Shown here: in pieces, positions 9,456 to 18,382 of the stretch
Numbering within the stretch: position 1 is the first letter of the stretch
Layout: every line of letters begins with the position of its first letter
Source of the DNA: Bacteroidia bacterium
GTDB taxonomy: Bacteria > Bacteroidota > Bacteroidia > NS11-12g > UBA9320
DNA: 34,119 nucleotides
NCBI GenBank assembly: GCA_028339355.1
Contig: JAOLBX010000019.1
Coordinates: 1 to 34,119 of the forward strand
Direction: 5' to 3'
Program-made: the position numbers and the translations under genes
Notes under the pieces: generated by a model
What the model saw: only the letters and a program-made list of their open reading frames with translations
Told to the model about the DNA's origin: nothing
The model's database searches: none

Positions 9456-10912
9456 TTATATACCAGTTTGATGAGGGCAAATCTCCTATTTTTTGAGGTA
9501 GGAATTATTATTTTATTCGAAGAAACTTGTTTGGACTCCGAGGGTATGACGGCCACAAAGTCTAATTCTGTTTTTAGGAGTTTACTGCTTTCTTCAAATC
9601 CATTGTTATAGATGGTGTATTGCATAACATCTCCTGAGCTCCTCAGCTGATCATTATATAGCAGTTGTATGTATTTGTCACCTACATACACTACTGCTGA
9701 GCTGAAGTACCCTGCATCATTTACCGTAGTTTGATTTTTGGTAATAACCTTATGCCAATCTATAAATGCTGCACTATCATAGTTGATAATTAATAGTTCA
9801 TTAAAGTTATATATATTTTTGGAAGTGCTTTGTGGTATACCATTTACCAATACAACATCGTCCTCTGTAGCTACTTCTTTTTGCTCAGTGATGAGCATCA
9901 TACCACCATCAGATCTAGGAATAGCCTTTATGATACCGTAGCCTTCGGAGATGGCTCCGTCATTCCGATCATTGACCTTTACTTTTTCCATAAAAGATTC
10001 GTTGAAGGGGCCATATTGCATACTTCCTTCGGTGGCGTCTTTGTTTAGCCTATAAAAAAAGGTGCCCAACAAGCCATATCTATTCGTACTCCCATAGAGT
10101 GCCACTACTACGGCTGCATCATTTGCTCTGTCATAAACCAGTTGGCTAGATTTGATAGAAAGGCTATCTGTGATTACAAAATCATTTAGGGTAGAGTCTT
10201 TAAAGTGAAACAATCGTTGAGTTGTGCTTTTAATTTTTTTTCTTTCCTTTTGATAGGTCTTACAAGCGATATGTGTTTCACCATTATTGGTTACCAAAAA
10301 GTCATTGATTACGAAATTTTGGTATTGATAGGGTAGGAGTACGGTCTTGGCGTACTTGGCATTCAGTTCATTATCAAGTAGTTGATGATGAACTATTATC
10401 TCTCTGTTTTCACTTAACTCTGTGTATAGTAAGGATATAAAGCTATGGTCATCACTTATGCGTAACCTGAAACTACCTCTGTCTCCAAATTCTTTGGGTA
10501 CGGCGGTAGCAACCGTTTTGGCAGGGCCAACTGGTTTTAGGTTGAAGTCATACCATTGTGCAATTAGCTCATTTGTTTGCTGGGCTCTATTGTATTTAGA
10601 TTTTATGATGAGCAATCCTTTAGCGGTCATATATAGCTTTATGAGTCTTGCATTTCTCAGATCTATAGCCTTGCCTTGTTCTATAACTAAAAGATGGGTA
10701 TACTTTTCTAGGATAATACTCTTTGTATAAAATCTATTTCGATAACGAAGTAAAAACACCCCATTTTCGTTTTCGCCTATTACCTTGGTAAATACTGCTG
10801 TTCCTTTGAGTTTTGTTGGCTGACTCCATTGCAAGACCTGTGCTTGTGCTCCGAGTGCGTATAGAAATACTAAGAGAACGAGTAGGCGTATATTTAAGAT
10901 GTACTTTTGCAA
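9452..10912 (-). CDS. Secreted protein of unknown function
   Basis: I do not recognise the family. Starting at TTG 10912 gives a textbook signal peptide: MQKYILNIR, a leucine-rich core, then ALGAQAQ with a cleavage site. An in-frame ATG at 10951 would add 13 residues before it, and either start is possible. The mature part of about 460 residues is rich in short beta-strand-like segments repeating about every 45-60 residues, suggesting a WD40- or kelch-like propeller fold; this is inference only. It is translationally coupled to the membrane protein gene downstream and divergent from hflX, whose putative -7 box lies inside its 5' end. Confidence 0.75.
   Translation of the reverse strand: MQKYILNIRLLVLLVFLYALGAQAQVLQWSQPTKLKGTAVFTKVIGENENGVFLLRYRNRFYTKSIILEKYTHLLVIEQGKAIDLRNARLIKLYMTAKGLLIIKSKYNRAQQTNELIAQWYDFNLKPVGPAKTVATAVPKEFGDRGSFRLRISDDHSFISLLYTELSENREIIVHHQLLDNELNAKYAKTVLLPYQYQNFVINDFLVTNNGETHIACKTYQKERKKIKSTTQRLFHFKDSTLNDFVITDSLSIKSSQLVYDRANDAAVVVALYGSTNRYGLLGTFFYRLNKDATEGSMQYGPFNESFMEKVKVNDRNDGAISEGYGIIKAIPRSDGGMMLITEQKEVATEDDVVLVNGIPQSTSKNIYNFNELLIINYDSAAFIDWHKVITKNQTTVNDAGYFSSAVVYVGDKYIQLLYNDQLRSSGDVMQYTIYNNGFEESSKLLKTELDFVAVIPSESKQVSSNKIIIPTSKNRRFALIKLVYN
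10902..10909 (+). promoter_or_regulatory. Promoter -7 box TACTTTTG for hflX
   Basis: TACTTTTG matches the TAnnTTTG consensus exactly and lies 51 bases upstream of the hflX TTG start. No convincing -33 TTTG is visible at 19-21 bases upstream. It overlaps the first codons of the divergent secreted-protein gene. Confidence 0.45.
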
Positions 10913-10960
10913 GTGAGTTAAATCTATACAAAGAACGAATTTTAAAATCATTATTGTCTA

Positions 10961-12127
10961 TTGGGATATCAAGTTAACAATATCAAAGAGCCAGAAAAAG
11001 CCATACTGATAGGAGTAGAGCCTAAGAGTACCCCGCTAAAATCGAGCAGTGTATATCTGGATGAGTTAGAGTTTTTGGCATACACCGCAGGAGCCAAAAC
11101 GTTGAAGCGTTTCACCCAACGGTTGGAAAATCCAAACCCTAAAACGTACATAGGTACAGGAAAAATGGATGAGATAACGGCATATGTGAAAGAGAACGAG
11201 ATAGACCTAGCTATTTTTGATGATGAACTCAGTCCGTCGCAAATAAGAAATTTAGAAGAATATATACAGTGCAAAATAGTAGATAGAAGTAGCCTTATAC
11301 TTGATATTTTTGCCAAAAATGCTCAAACTGCTCAGGCTAAAACCCAAGTAGAGCTTGCTCAAAGTGAGTACTTACTTCCTCGTCTAACACGCATGTGGAC
11401 TCACCTTCAAAAACAAAAAGGGGGAATAGGGATGAAAGGACCAGGTGAGAAGGAAATAGAAACAGATAGACGTGTCATAAGAGATAAAATAGCCAAGCTC
11501 AAAAAGGAGTTGAAAGCTATAGATAAGCAGAGTGTAACACGTCGTAAGAATAGAGAAACTCAGAAACGTGTTGCCCTAGTAGGCTATACCAACGTAGGTA
11601 AGTCTACTATTTTGAATCTACTAGCAAAATCTGATGTGCTCGCACAGGACAAGCTTTTTGCCACACTAGACAGTACCGTCCGAAAAGTGGTATTCCCGCC
11701 AGACCCGGTCACTTATAAGCCCTGCATCTTCTTATTGTCCGATACCGTAGGTTTTATACGCAAACTACCACATCAACTGGTGGAGAGTTTTAAGAGCACC
11801 CTGGATGAGGTGATAGAAGCCGATATTCTACTGCATGTGGTCGACGTCAGTCACCCACAGTTTGAGGAGCAAATGGATACTGTGACACAAACACTTGCAG
11901 AAATAGGAGCGAGCAACAAGACGATGATTACTATTTTCAACAAAATAGATAAGTATAAACCAGCAGCTACCTCAGAGGATATCTTCGAGGATGAAGCGAT
12001 TTATGATTTGGAAGTTCTTAAGAAAACTTGGATGGCCAAGTTGGACGAAAATGTAGTTTTTATATCTGCGGCTAATAGTGAGAATATAGACGAACTACGC
12101 GATATGATAGGGAAGTATGTAGGGTAG
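10961..12127 (+). CDS. hflX: GTPase HflX
   Basis: HflX is a ribosome-associated GTPase that rescues stalled 70S ribosomes under stress. The N-terminal domain ends in the glycine-rich linker GGIGMKGPGEKEIETDRR. The G domain contains the P-loop GYTNVGKST (about residues 208-216), the G3 motif DTVGF and the NKID G4 motif. At 388 residues the length is ordinary. The frame has no ATG before the conserved region and a TAA 15 bases upstream, so TTG at 10961 is the most plausible start. Its stop is seven bases from the stop of the convergent UPF0158-like gene. Confidence 0.95.
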   Translation: MGYQVNNIKEPEKAILIGVEPKSTPLKSSSVYLDELEFLAYTAGAKTLKRFTQRLENPNPKTYIGTGKMDEITAYVKENEIDLAIFDDELSPSQIRNLEEYIQCKIVDRSSLILDIFAKNAQTAQAKTQVELAQSEYLLPRLTRMWTHLQKQKGGIGMKGPGEKEIETDRRVIRDKIAKLKKELKAIDKQSVTRRKNRETQKRVALVGYTNVGKSTILNLLAKSDVLAQDKLFATLDSTVRKVVFPPDPVTYKPCIFLLSDTVGFIRKLPHQLVESFKSTLDEVIEADILLHVVDVSHPQFEEQMDTVTQTLAEIGASNKTMITIFNKIDKYKPAATSEDIFEDEAIYDLEVLKKTWMAKLDENVVFISAANSENIDELRDMIGKYVG

Positions 12128-12134
12128 GAGAGGC

Positions 12135-12485
12135 CTATCCTTTCTCTAATATCTCCACTATCTTACTAGTGCGATATGCAATCCACTCATCAGCCAGTCC
12201 GATGGCATAGACTTTTCGTTTGAATGTAAGAAAAGGCTGCTCATACATCATAGCCTCCATAAGCTCAGATTGTTTTCCGAAGTCTTCTACCAAGGCACAG
12301 TAATGCTCCATGATACCAAAAGTTATCGGTCCATCAAGTGGTACAAACTCTTTGAAGTTGCCAGCTTTTCTGTCTTCCAGATTGATATCCTCAGCAGCAA
12401 ATACTTCTCCAGTACTTTCTGAAGCATAACATTTGTACCCATTGCCTAGAATGGCTGCTACCGCTGTAAGTGTTTCTTTATTCAA
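12135..12485 (-). CDS. UPF0158-like small protein
   Basis: A 116-residue soluble protein. Three features recall UPF0158: a TGEVF segment near the N-terminus, a central hydrophobic block GPITFGIMEHYCALVEDF, and the closing segment PFLTFKRKVYAIGLADEWIAYR that resembles the family's 'RFK...W..FR' ending. The function of that family is unknown. The only available start is TTG at 12483-12485 (TTG AAT AAA GAA); the first internal Met is mid-protein. It lies 24 bases after the membrane protein gene upstream and probably shares its transcript. Confidence 0.65.
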   Translation of the reverse strand: MNKETLTAVAAILGNGYKCYASESTGEVFAAEDINLEDRKAGNFKEFVPLDGPITFGIMEHYCALVEDFGKQSELMEAMMYEQPFLTFKRKVYAIGLADEWIAYRTSKIVEILEKG

Positions 12486-12509
12486 GTTTTAATTTTTATT
12501 AATATCTGA

Positions 12510-12965
12510 TTATGGCCAAAGAGCTCTTGCTATTTCACCTCTGAAAGGCCACGGAATCATTGCAAAGATAATGAGCATACCGATGCTAAAGAAGATAAGA
12601 GCTGTTTTGTGCTTTTTAGCAGTGTGAGTAGCTTTTTTTGACTTAGTTCTACCCACTTGTATGAGCACCACAGCTAGCAGCATCCCAAACAAGTGCTCTA
12701 CAGTCCAAAATCGCTGGGTAGCATTGCTCATTATTTCACCCATTTTAGAAAAATTGCTTGCCCATCCTCTTGAGAAAAAGAGCAATAAACCAAGTACGGC
12801 TTGCATGTGCACCGATGCTATAAATAGAGTGGCAGACATATTATGTTGTGGAGTATAGTCTTGTTTCAAGAAATATCCTCTAGCAGATTTTGTGATGGCA
12901 TATAGCCCAAAAATCAATACTGCCCATCGTAGTATGCTGTGTACATTAAGTAAAACGCTGTCCAT
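12510..12965 (-). CDS. Four-helix membrane protein, cytochrome-b-like annotation likely
   Basis: A 151-residue protein with four hydrophobic helices at about residues 8-24, 43-64, 86-103 and 123-141. Histidines lie in or near helices at positions in VHSILRW, SVHMQAV and TVEHLFG. Paired His in a four-helix bundle would suit haem or quinone binding, and homologues are often named cytochrome b without experiment. I treat that as unproven. The C-terminus ends PWPFRGEIARALWP. It starts with ATG and is followed closely by the UPF0158-like gene. Confidence 0.7.
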   Translation of the reverse strand: MDSVLLNVHSILRWAVLIFGLYAITKSARGYFLKQDYTPQHNMSATLFIASVHMQAVLGLLLFFSRGWASNFSKMGEIMSNATQRFWTVEHLFGMLLAVVLIQVGRTKSKKATHTAKKHKTALIFFSIGMLIIFAMIPWPFRGEIARALWP

Positions 12966-13019
12966 TTTGTAATTCTAAATTAAAGGTTAGTTCAAATCAA
13001 CATAAATTTTTTATTAAAA

Positions 13020-13048
13020 ACGGCATAATCAAAATATAATGCCATTGT
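13020..13048 (-). terminator. Weak hairpin terminator after yqgE/algH
   Basis: Reading the minus strand, GGCAT and ATGCC form a five-base stem around an AT-rich loop and are followed by GTTTTTAATAAAAAA. The stem is short, so termination efficiency is doubtful. Position directly after the YqgE/AlgH reading frame supports the call. Confidence 0.3.
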
Positions 13049-13071
13049 TTGGGGTCTAGAGAATGGTGATT

Positions 13072-13623
13072 CTAATTTAACTTTGGATCTTTGGGTGAGT
13101 TAGCCAATAATGAATTTTTGCCTCCAGTGCCACGTATGGCGTGTTTCCAAAGGTCATCATCTGCTATAGATTTATCAAAGATGTATTTGGCATCCAAATC
13201 TCCAACGATCCATGCTTTTTCTGCTAACTCTACTTCTAATTGCCCTGGTGCCCATCCACTATAGCCCACAAAAAACTAAAATTGATCAGCGTCCAGTTCG
13301 CCATTTCTGATGCCGGTGTGTATCTGAATAAAATTGCCACCCCAGTATATTTTGGGGCCTATCTCTATAGCATCCTCTATGTGAGGGTAGTTATGCAAGT
13401 AGTGAAAGGTTTCTAGTTCTACAGGTCCACCTTGGTAGATGTTTGAATGCACGGTAGGAAGTTCGTCTATAACCAAGTTTACCGCAAAATCAGTTTTTTG
13501 GTTTAGCACAAACCCAAAAGTGGTCACGTCGCTGTGTTCGGTAAGAATAACTACTGACCGACTAAAGTTAGGATCTAAAAGAAAAGGCTCAGATATTAAT
13601 ACACGACCAGCAGCTAGAGTCAT
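13072..13623 (-). pseudogene. YqgE/AlgH family protein interrupted by an in-frame TAG
   Basis: The full frame is 184 codons, the usual length for YqgE/AlgH proteins, whose function is not settled. The first part (115 residues) carries ISEPFLLDPNFSRSVVILTEH, TTFGFVLNQ and YQGGPVE. The second part (FFVGYSGWAPGQLEVEL to NSPKDPKLN) completes the fold in the same frame. They are separated only by TAG at 13276-13278, sitting where the family normally has a basic or polar residue just before FF(V/L)GYSGW. All else is intact. A recent nonsense mutation, suppression, or a single base error in the assembly are the options. The start ATG directly abuts the stop of the MscS gene (TAAATG), implying coupled translation. 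Confidence 0.85.
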
Positions 13624-14460
13624 TTAATCCTCATTCAGTATTTCTACATAGTTAGAGAGCAGCTCAGATGAAGGCGATATAACCTTACTCGTAGTAGTTT
13701 GTAGTGTTACAGAGGTGTTGTCTATATCTACAATTCTACCTTCCAAGTCACCTATTTTAATATGAAGCCCAACATAAAAATTCTTTTTGCTATAAAAAGA
13801 CGATAGCATATTTCGCATTATCTCGCTAGCAGCATAGCTATATGCGAGCCCACCTGCTACGAGTACCGCAGATACAATTATTAGAATATTTTTAGAGATG
13901 AGGTCTGTCTGTATACCCATTTGATCCATAGCTGTAATCACAACCATCAACATGATGAAGTAATATAATATATTGCCTAAGACAGCACCTGCATTACCAC
14001 CCAAGGATTTGGTTAGATTCACAAGCACCTCTTTTATTTTTGTAGCGATGAAATAACCAATGAGCAAGATGAGAACAGCTGTAATTAAACTTGGTATGAA
14101 ATTCAAGATTTTCTTTACTTGTTGTTGTAGCACGGCTATACCAAGATTATCGGTTGTAGTTTGTATTACTACTATCATTATTAGCCAGAAAACTATCTTG
14201 GAAACCAAGTGGCTTAGACCAACTTTTATTCCTATGATTCTCAATGGCTCATCCAGTTTTAGTTTAACTGCGAGGTCATCAAATTTTATCTTTTTGAGTG
14301 TTTTCTCTAGAATAACCGAAACGACCTTGGCAATTAAATAGCCAGATATAAACAGTACAATCGCTATGATAAAAACGGGCACTCCATCTATCCTAGTAGA
14401 TGTGAAATCTTCAAAAGCTTGTTGTATTTGGGAAAGGATATTTAGTTCTAAAATTATCAT
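13624..14460 (-). CDS. Small-conductance mechanosensitive channel (MscS family)
   Basis: A 278-residue membrane channel. Two conserved-helix repeats precede the pore: LIAKVVSVILEKTLKKI and LLIGYFIATKIKEVLVNL each continue into a membrane helix. The pore-lining segment is VAGGLAYSYAASEIMRNMLSSF near residues 200-220. It is followed by the beta domain with GLHIKIGDLEGRIVDIDNTSVTLQT and the closing LLSNYVEIL. This is a TM-repeat variety of MscS-like channel rather than the E. coli MscS layout. It opens at high membrane tension to release solutes. YqgE/AlgH follows with no gap. Confidence 0.87.
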   Translation of the reverse strand: MIILELNILSQIQQAFEDFTSTRIDGVPVFIIAIVLFISGYLIAKVVSVILEKTLKKIKFDDLAVKLKLDEPLRIIGIKVGLSHLVSKIVFWLIMIVVIQTTTDNLGIAVLQQQVKKILNFIPSLITAVLILLIGYFIATKIKEVLVNLTKSLGGNAGAVLGNILYYFIMLMVVITAMDQMGIQTDLISKNILIIVSAVLVAGGLAYSYAASEIMRNMLSSFYSKKNFYVGLHIKIGDLEGRIVDIDNTSVTLQTTTSKVISPSSELLSNYVEILNED

Positions 14461-14482
14461 ATATTGAGTCTAAGGGTATTGT

Positions 14483-14683
14483 TTAGTTTTTCTTTTTAAG
14501 TGTATTTGTTTCTCCTAAATTGAGTACAGTGATATTAACTGCCATACATATGGGGGCAAATAGGTCCCAAAAATCTAGCATAAGTTTAGCTGCAGCCAGT
14601 CGGTCCAAGACTTCTGTTTTAGCCGCGTCTGGCAATTTAACTTTTGGGGTAATGTCTGTAAAAACGTTTTTTTCTTTTCCCAT
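14483..14683 (-). CDS. Small protein following the sigma factor gene
   Basis: A 66-residue protein starting MGKEKNVFTDITPKVKLPD, then a helical stretch KTEVLDRLAAAKLMLDFWDLFAPICMAVN and a basic end. It begins seven bases after the stop of the broken sigma factor and before the MscS gene on the same strand. A short soluble or peripheral partner, possibly modulating the sigma factor, is a guess from position only. I do not recognise the family. The frame is intact although its neighbour is not. Confidence 0.55.
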   Translation of the reverse strand: MGKEKNVFTDITPKVKLPDAAKTEVLDRLAAAKLMLDFWDLFAPICMAVNITVLNLGETNTLKKKN

Positions 14684-14689
14684 TTTAAT

Positions 14690-15305
14690 CTACATTTTAT
14701 CAGGATTTAGTTCAAAATGCCGGCTTCGTATTTTGTCCCTTGTCCTTTTTAACTTCATTTTAAAAGCACTTTCACTCAAGTTTAACATTTCACTCAGCTC
14801 ACTTATGCTCATGTTATCTTGATACTTCATCAGTACTATTGACCGCTCTTCTGCTTTTAATTCTCCTAGTATTTGTTGTACATACTCTATTTTCATCTCT
14901 AGAAGTATCTTTTAGTGTACTTCATCTATATCTGCATCATCATATTGGAGCTGTTCGTGTTTGTCTTCTTCGAGTTCTTCTTTGTATATTTTTTTGTTCT
15001 TACGTATATAGTCTATACAGTGTGTGTAAGCTACCTGATATAGCCATGTACTGAAACTGCTCGTCCCTTTGAATGTATTGAGTTTAGTAAAGGCCTTTAC
15101 GAGAATATCTTGTGTCAAATCTTGAGCGATGGTCAAATCTTTTACCATCAGGATGCACTTTCCGGATACTTTATCAGAATATCTATCATACAGTTCACCA
15201 AAAAAAAACATTGTCCCCTGTTTTTAGAATAGCCGCTATCAACTCAGTGTCTTTGTGTTTTTTGAGTGTACGCTCAGGTGCTTTATGTATGGCTTTGATA
15301 TCCAA
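14690..15305 (-). pseudogene. ECF-type RNA polymerase sigma factor, broken twice
   Basis: Three in-order pieces rebuild one sigma-70 family protein. The N-terminal piece, from a TTG at 15303-15305, reads KDTELIAAILKTGDN. Region 2 reads FGELYDRYSDKV, then DLTQDILVKAFTKLNTFKG and STWLYQVAYTHCIDYIRKNKK. Region 4 reads ILGELKAEERSIVLMKYQDN and LSISELSEML-type helices ending near NPDKM. Piece 1 joins piece 2 only if one T is removed from a run of nine Ts at 15200-15208. Pieces 2 and 3 are in one frame but separated by TAA at 14912-14914. Either a decaying gene or two sequence errors; slippage in the T run could explain only the first. Confidence 0.8.
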
Positions 15306-15410
15306 CGGGTATCTAAAAAGGATTCAAAACAACATATTTTTTTTCATTTATAGTCGTTTAATCAAGAGGAAATGACTTTGAAGGCCATTGGGAACGGCCC
15401 ATTGAACCGA

Positions 15411-16616
15411 TTATTTGGCTAGTGACATTAGATGCAGCAGCCCAAGAGTGAGTAATATAACTATCCCTACGAGTGCTATCCATTTCTCCGCCTTACTCCA
15501 TAAGTTGCTTTTATTGTGATGTTTATAAACGAGTCTATAGCTCAAAAAGGCAAGGGCAGGAGCTGTGAGAAAAGAAATAGAGGTAGCGAATGTGACCATT
15601 TGCCTCATGTTTTTCACAAAAAAGAATAAAATGACAAGCGAACCAAGGCCTAAAATGATTCTCCAAAGACTGTTAGTGTTTGACTTAATGGGAAAAGAAA
15701 GCTCCAAGCCGATATGCGTCATTACTCGAGGAATGGCATCATAGCAAGTGAGCGTGGTGCTAAACATAGTGGTGAATGCCGCTATTAGAATAAACCAATA
15801 GGACCATTGACCAAGGCTACTAGTAAAAGCATCTATGAGCTGAGAAGCAAAACCTCCTGCAGATGATTCGATGGATATACCACTACCGTACATAGTGTTA
15901 GCCCCAAGTACCAAGAAGCAAATGCCTAAAATAGCTGTGCCATAAAATCCTATTCGAAAATCAAATTCTGAATCTGTAGTTTTTCCTTTAGCAAGAGTCC
16001 ATATGCTATGCCAAATAGCTATGTCAAGTGGTGCGGGCATCCAGCCTACAAAGGCTATTAAAAAACTCAAATCTTTATTGGTAGTTATATTAAAAATAGC
16101 TTTTGCCGAAGGAATCACTTCTCTGTCTACACCAAAGGAAAAAACGAATGCGGCCACCGTAGATATAGAAAGTATTATCATAATCACCTTCATAAGATTA
16201 TCAAGTATACTGAATTTGCCTACTTGCAGAATAAGAAAACAAAGCGAAAGCAGGAATAACGAAATGACAGGAGCACTCAGAGTGGTGCCAGTCATCTTTT
16301 GCACCAGGCCAGCAGTGACAATCGTTACCGCCGCTTGCACGGTGAACATGGTGCATACGGTCAGAATCAAAAGTAAAAACACGGCCCATTTCCCCATTTT
16401 AGCGTAGCCTTTGACTAGTGACTCACCAGTGAGATTGGCATATCGAGGTCCTAGGGCAAAAAATGGGTACTTAAAAATATGAGCTAGTAGTATGGCTATT
16501 ATCAGAACGTAGCCATACTGTGCCCCTGCTTTTGTGCTTTGTACTAGGTGCGATACACCAATAGCAGCTCCAGCGTAGAGCAAACCAGGTCCAAGAGATT
16601 TTATTTGGTTTAGCAA
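15411..16616 (-). CDS. Nramp-family transporter with divergent metal site
   Basis: An 11-helix protein of 401 residues. The opening GPGLLYAGAAIGVSH aligns with the Nramp GPG start and is followed by KAGAQYGY. Helix 6 reads FVGWMPAPLDIAIWHS. In classical Nramp manganese/iron transporters, helix 1 has DPGN and helix 6 MPHN. Here the DPGN positions align with G-V-S-H, so both metal-binding Asp and Asn are absent, while the helix 6 Met-Pro is kept. This places it among Nramp-related transporters of uncertain substrate. The frame has no ATG between an upstream TAA and the first helix, so TTG at 16614-16616 is taken as the start. Confidence 0.82.
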   Translation of the reverse strand: MLNQIKSLGPGLLYAGAAIGVSHLVQSTKAGAQYGYVLIIAILLAHIFKYPFFALGPRYANLTGESLVKGYAKMGKWAVFLLLILTVCTMFTVQAAVTIVTAGLVQKMTGTTLSAPVISLFLLSLCFLILQVGKFSILDNLMKVIMIILSISTVAAFVFSFGVDREVIPSAKAIFNITTNKDLSFLIAFVGWMPAPLDIAIWHSIWTLAKGKTTDSEFDFRIGFYGTAILGICFLVLGANTMYGSGISIESSAGGFASQLIDAFTSSLGQWSYWFILIAAFTTMFSTTLTCYDAIPRVMTHIGLELSFPIKSNTNSLWRIILGLGSLVILFFFVKNMRQMVTFATSISFLTAPALAFLSYRLVYKHHNKSNLWSKAEKWIALVGIVILLTLGLLHLMSLAK

Positions 16617-16672
16617 GTGGCTAAAATAATAAAAAAGTTAATTGAACTTAAATACAGACTTAAATTCAAAGC

Positions 16673-16708
16673 AAAAAAAACGGCAATGCGAAAGCACTGC
16701 CGTTTTTC
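16673..16708 (-). terminator. Rho-independent terminator after gap
   Basis: AAACGGCAATGC, a GAAA loop and GCACTGCCGTTT form a 12-base stem with one mismatch, flanked by A-run and T-run on both sides. It lies 20 bases past the gap stop, on the gap transcript, and separates it from the Nramp gene. The symmetric tails would let it work in both directions. Confidence 0.85.
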
Positions 16709-16726
16709 AAATAATCTTAATTGTGA

Positions 16727-17734
<1,008 letters not shown>

Positions 17735-17748
17735 TTATAAAAGGAATG

Positions 17749-17756
17749 CAAACCTA
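17749..17756 (-). promoter_or_regulatory. Promoter -7 box TAGGTTTG for gap
   Basis: On the minus strand TAGGTTTG matches TAnnTTTG exactly, 38 bases upstream of the gap ATG, giving a short AT-rich leader. No TTTG is visible at the usual -33 distance. Confidence 0.55.
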
Positions 17757-17867
17757 ACTTATTTTTAAAATTTATAGATGGTAATGAGAGTGAAATACGC
17801 AATGAAATGGTTTGACACCTGTGAAGTGAAAATATCTCCAAAATTTATGTCTTTTTAAATCTTTTTG

Positions 17868-17898
17868 TTTGGCGTTTAAAATAATAATATTTCTTTTG
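17868..17898 (+). promoter_or_regulatory. Candidate promoter of the tRNA-Glu transcript
   Basis: TTTG at 17868-17871 is followed after 19 bases by TTCTTTTG at 17891-17898, the correct spacing for the Bacteroidota -33/-7 pair although the -7 box lacks its TA. The transcript would carry about 110 bases of leader before the tRNA, including the hairpin region 17938-17980. Confidence 0.35.
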
Positions 17899-17937
17899 CA
17901 CTCGCTTAACAAGAAAGGGAGATTTGTTCTTCCAACA

Positions 17938-17980
17938 GTGTTGGGTATTGTCATCCGAAGGTTTCGGAGCCGGACAACAC
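17938..17980 (+). other. Nested hairpin in the tRNA-Glu leader
   Basis: GTGTTG at 17938-17943 pairs with CAACAC at 17975-17980, and CCGAA/TTCGG forms an inner hairpin with a three-base loop. No T-run follows, so it is not a terminator. It may be a processing signal or a small structured leader between the candidate promoter and the tRNA. The rest of 17757-18018 shows no gene. Confidence 0.3.
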
Positions 17981-18018
17981 AAAAGCTAGTAATAGTGGAA
18001 GTGATACGAGCATTAAAT

Positions 18019-18090
18019 GGCCCGTTCGTCTATCGGCTAGGACACCGGGTTTTCATCTCGGCAAGAGGGGTTCGATTCCCCTACGGGCTA
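18019..18090 (+). tRNA. tRNA-Glu (anticodon TTC)
   Basis: A complete cloverleaf of 72 bases. Acceptor GGCCCGT pairs with ACGGGCT (one G-U pair), with discriminator A. The anticodon stem CCGGG/CTCGG (one wobble) holds the loop TTTTCAT with anticodon TTC. The T arm is AGGGG-TTCGATT-CCCCT. CCA is not encoded. Its last 13 bases are the left attachment core of the island, and the gene is left intact by the insertion. Confidence 0.97.
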
Positions 18091-18091
18091 C
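18078..18091 (+). other. attL core: 3' end of tRNA-Glu
   Basis: CCCCTACGGGCTAC is shared exactly with 32253-32266. It covers the 3' half of the T stem and acceptor of tRNA-Glu plus one base. Such tRNA 3' ends are classic targets of tyrosine recombinases. Confidence 0.9.
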
Positions 18092-18099
18092 TTACTAAG

Positions 18100-18140
18100 A
18101 CCTGTAATTGATTGTTTAACAGTCGATTACAGGTTTTTTT
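18100..18140 (+). terminator. Terminator directly after tRNA-Glu
   Basis: CCTGTAATTGATTGTT at 18101-18116 pairs with AACAGTCGATTACAGG at 18118-18133 through 16 positions, two of them G-U, and is followed by seven Ts. It lies inside the island, so the element supplies a replacement terminator for the tRNA it occupies. Confidence 0.85.
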
Positions 18141-18147
18141 ATGCTTT

Positions 18148-18172
18148 AGGGTATCGTTATAGGTATCGGTTT
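18148..18172 (+). repeat. Left arm-type repeat (paired GGTATCG boxes)
   Basis: Two boxes, GGGTATCG and AGGTATCGGTTT, spaced four bases apart. The same 25-base arrangement occurs at 32112-32136 with three mismatches, both confined to the spacer. They lie 57 and 117 bases inside the two att cores in the same orientation, as expected for arm-type binding sites of the integrase N-terminal domain. Confidence 0.65.
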
Positions 18173-18382
18173 GCAGGGATTTGACCACATTACCAGCATA
18201 ACGACTCAGCAACTTTTAACGTAGTCATCGCTTTCGGGTACAAGGTATAGCGTAGTAAAACGCCAAAAAAATCCCAGCTATTTTCCATATTCACCCCCCC
18301 CGTACCCTTTTAAAATATCCGTTTCCTATCCAAAGCCTTTGCTCAGAATGATAGTATAACCCGATGGTTTGGTGAATGATTC

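Noticed and set aside
13072-15311. Stop codon reassignment or programmed readthrough as an explanation for the broken genes
   Set aside because: The two stops are different codons (TAG and TAA) and both serve as normal stops elsewhere in the window, for example TAG in hflX. No pyrrolysine or selenocysteine context is visible.
16003-16407. 134-codon plus-strand frame inside the Nramp gene
   Set aside because: Antisense to a clear membrane transporter; no motif and no start context.
17869-18111. 80-codon frame running through tRNA-Glu
   Set aside because: It reads through an intact tRNA and its terminator; chance frame.
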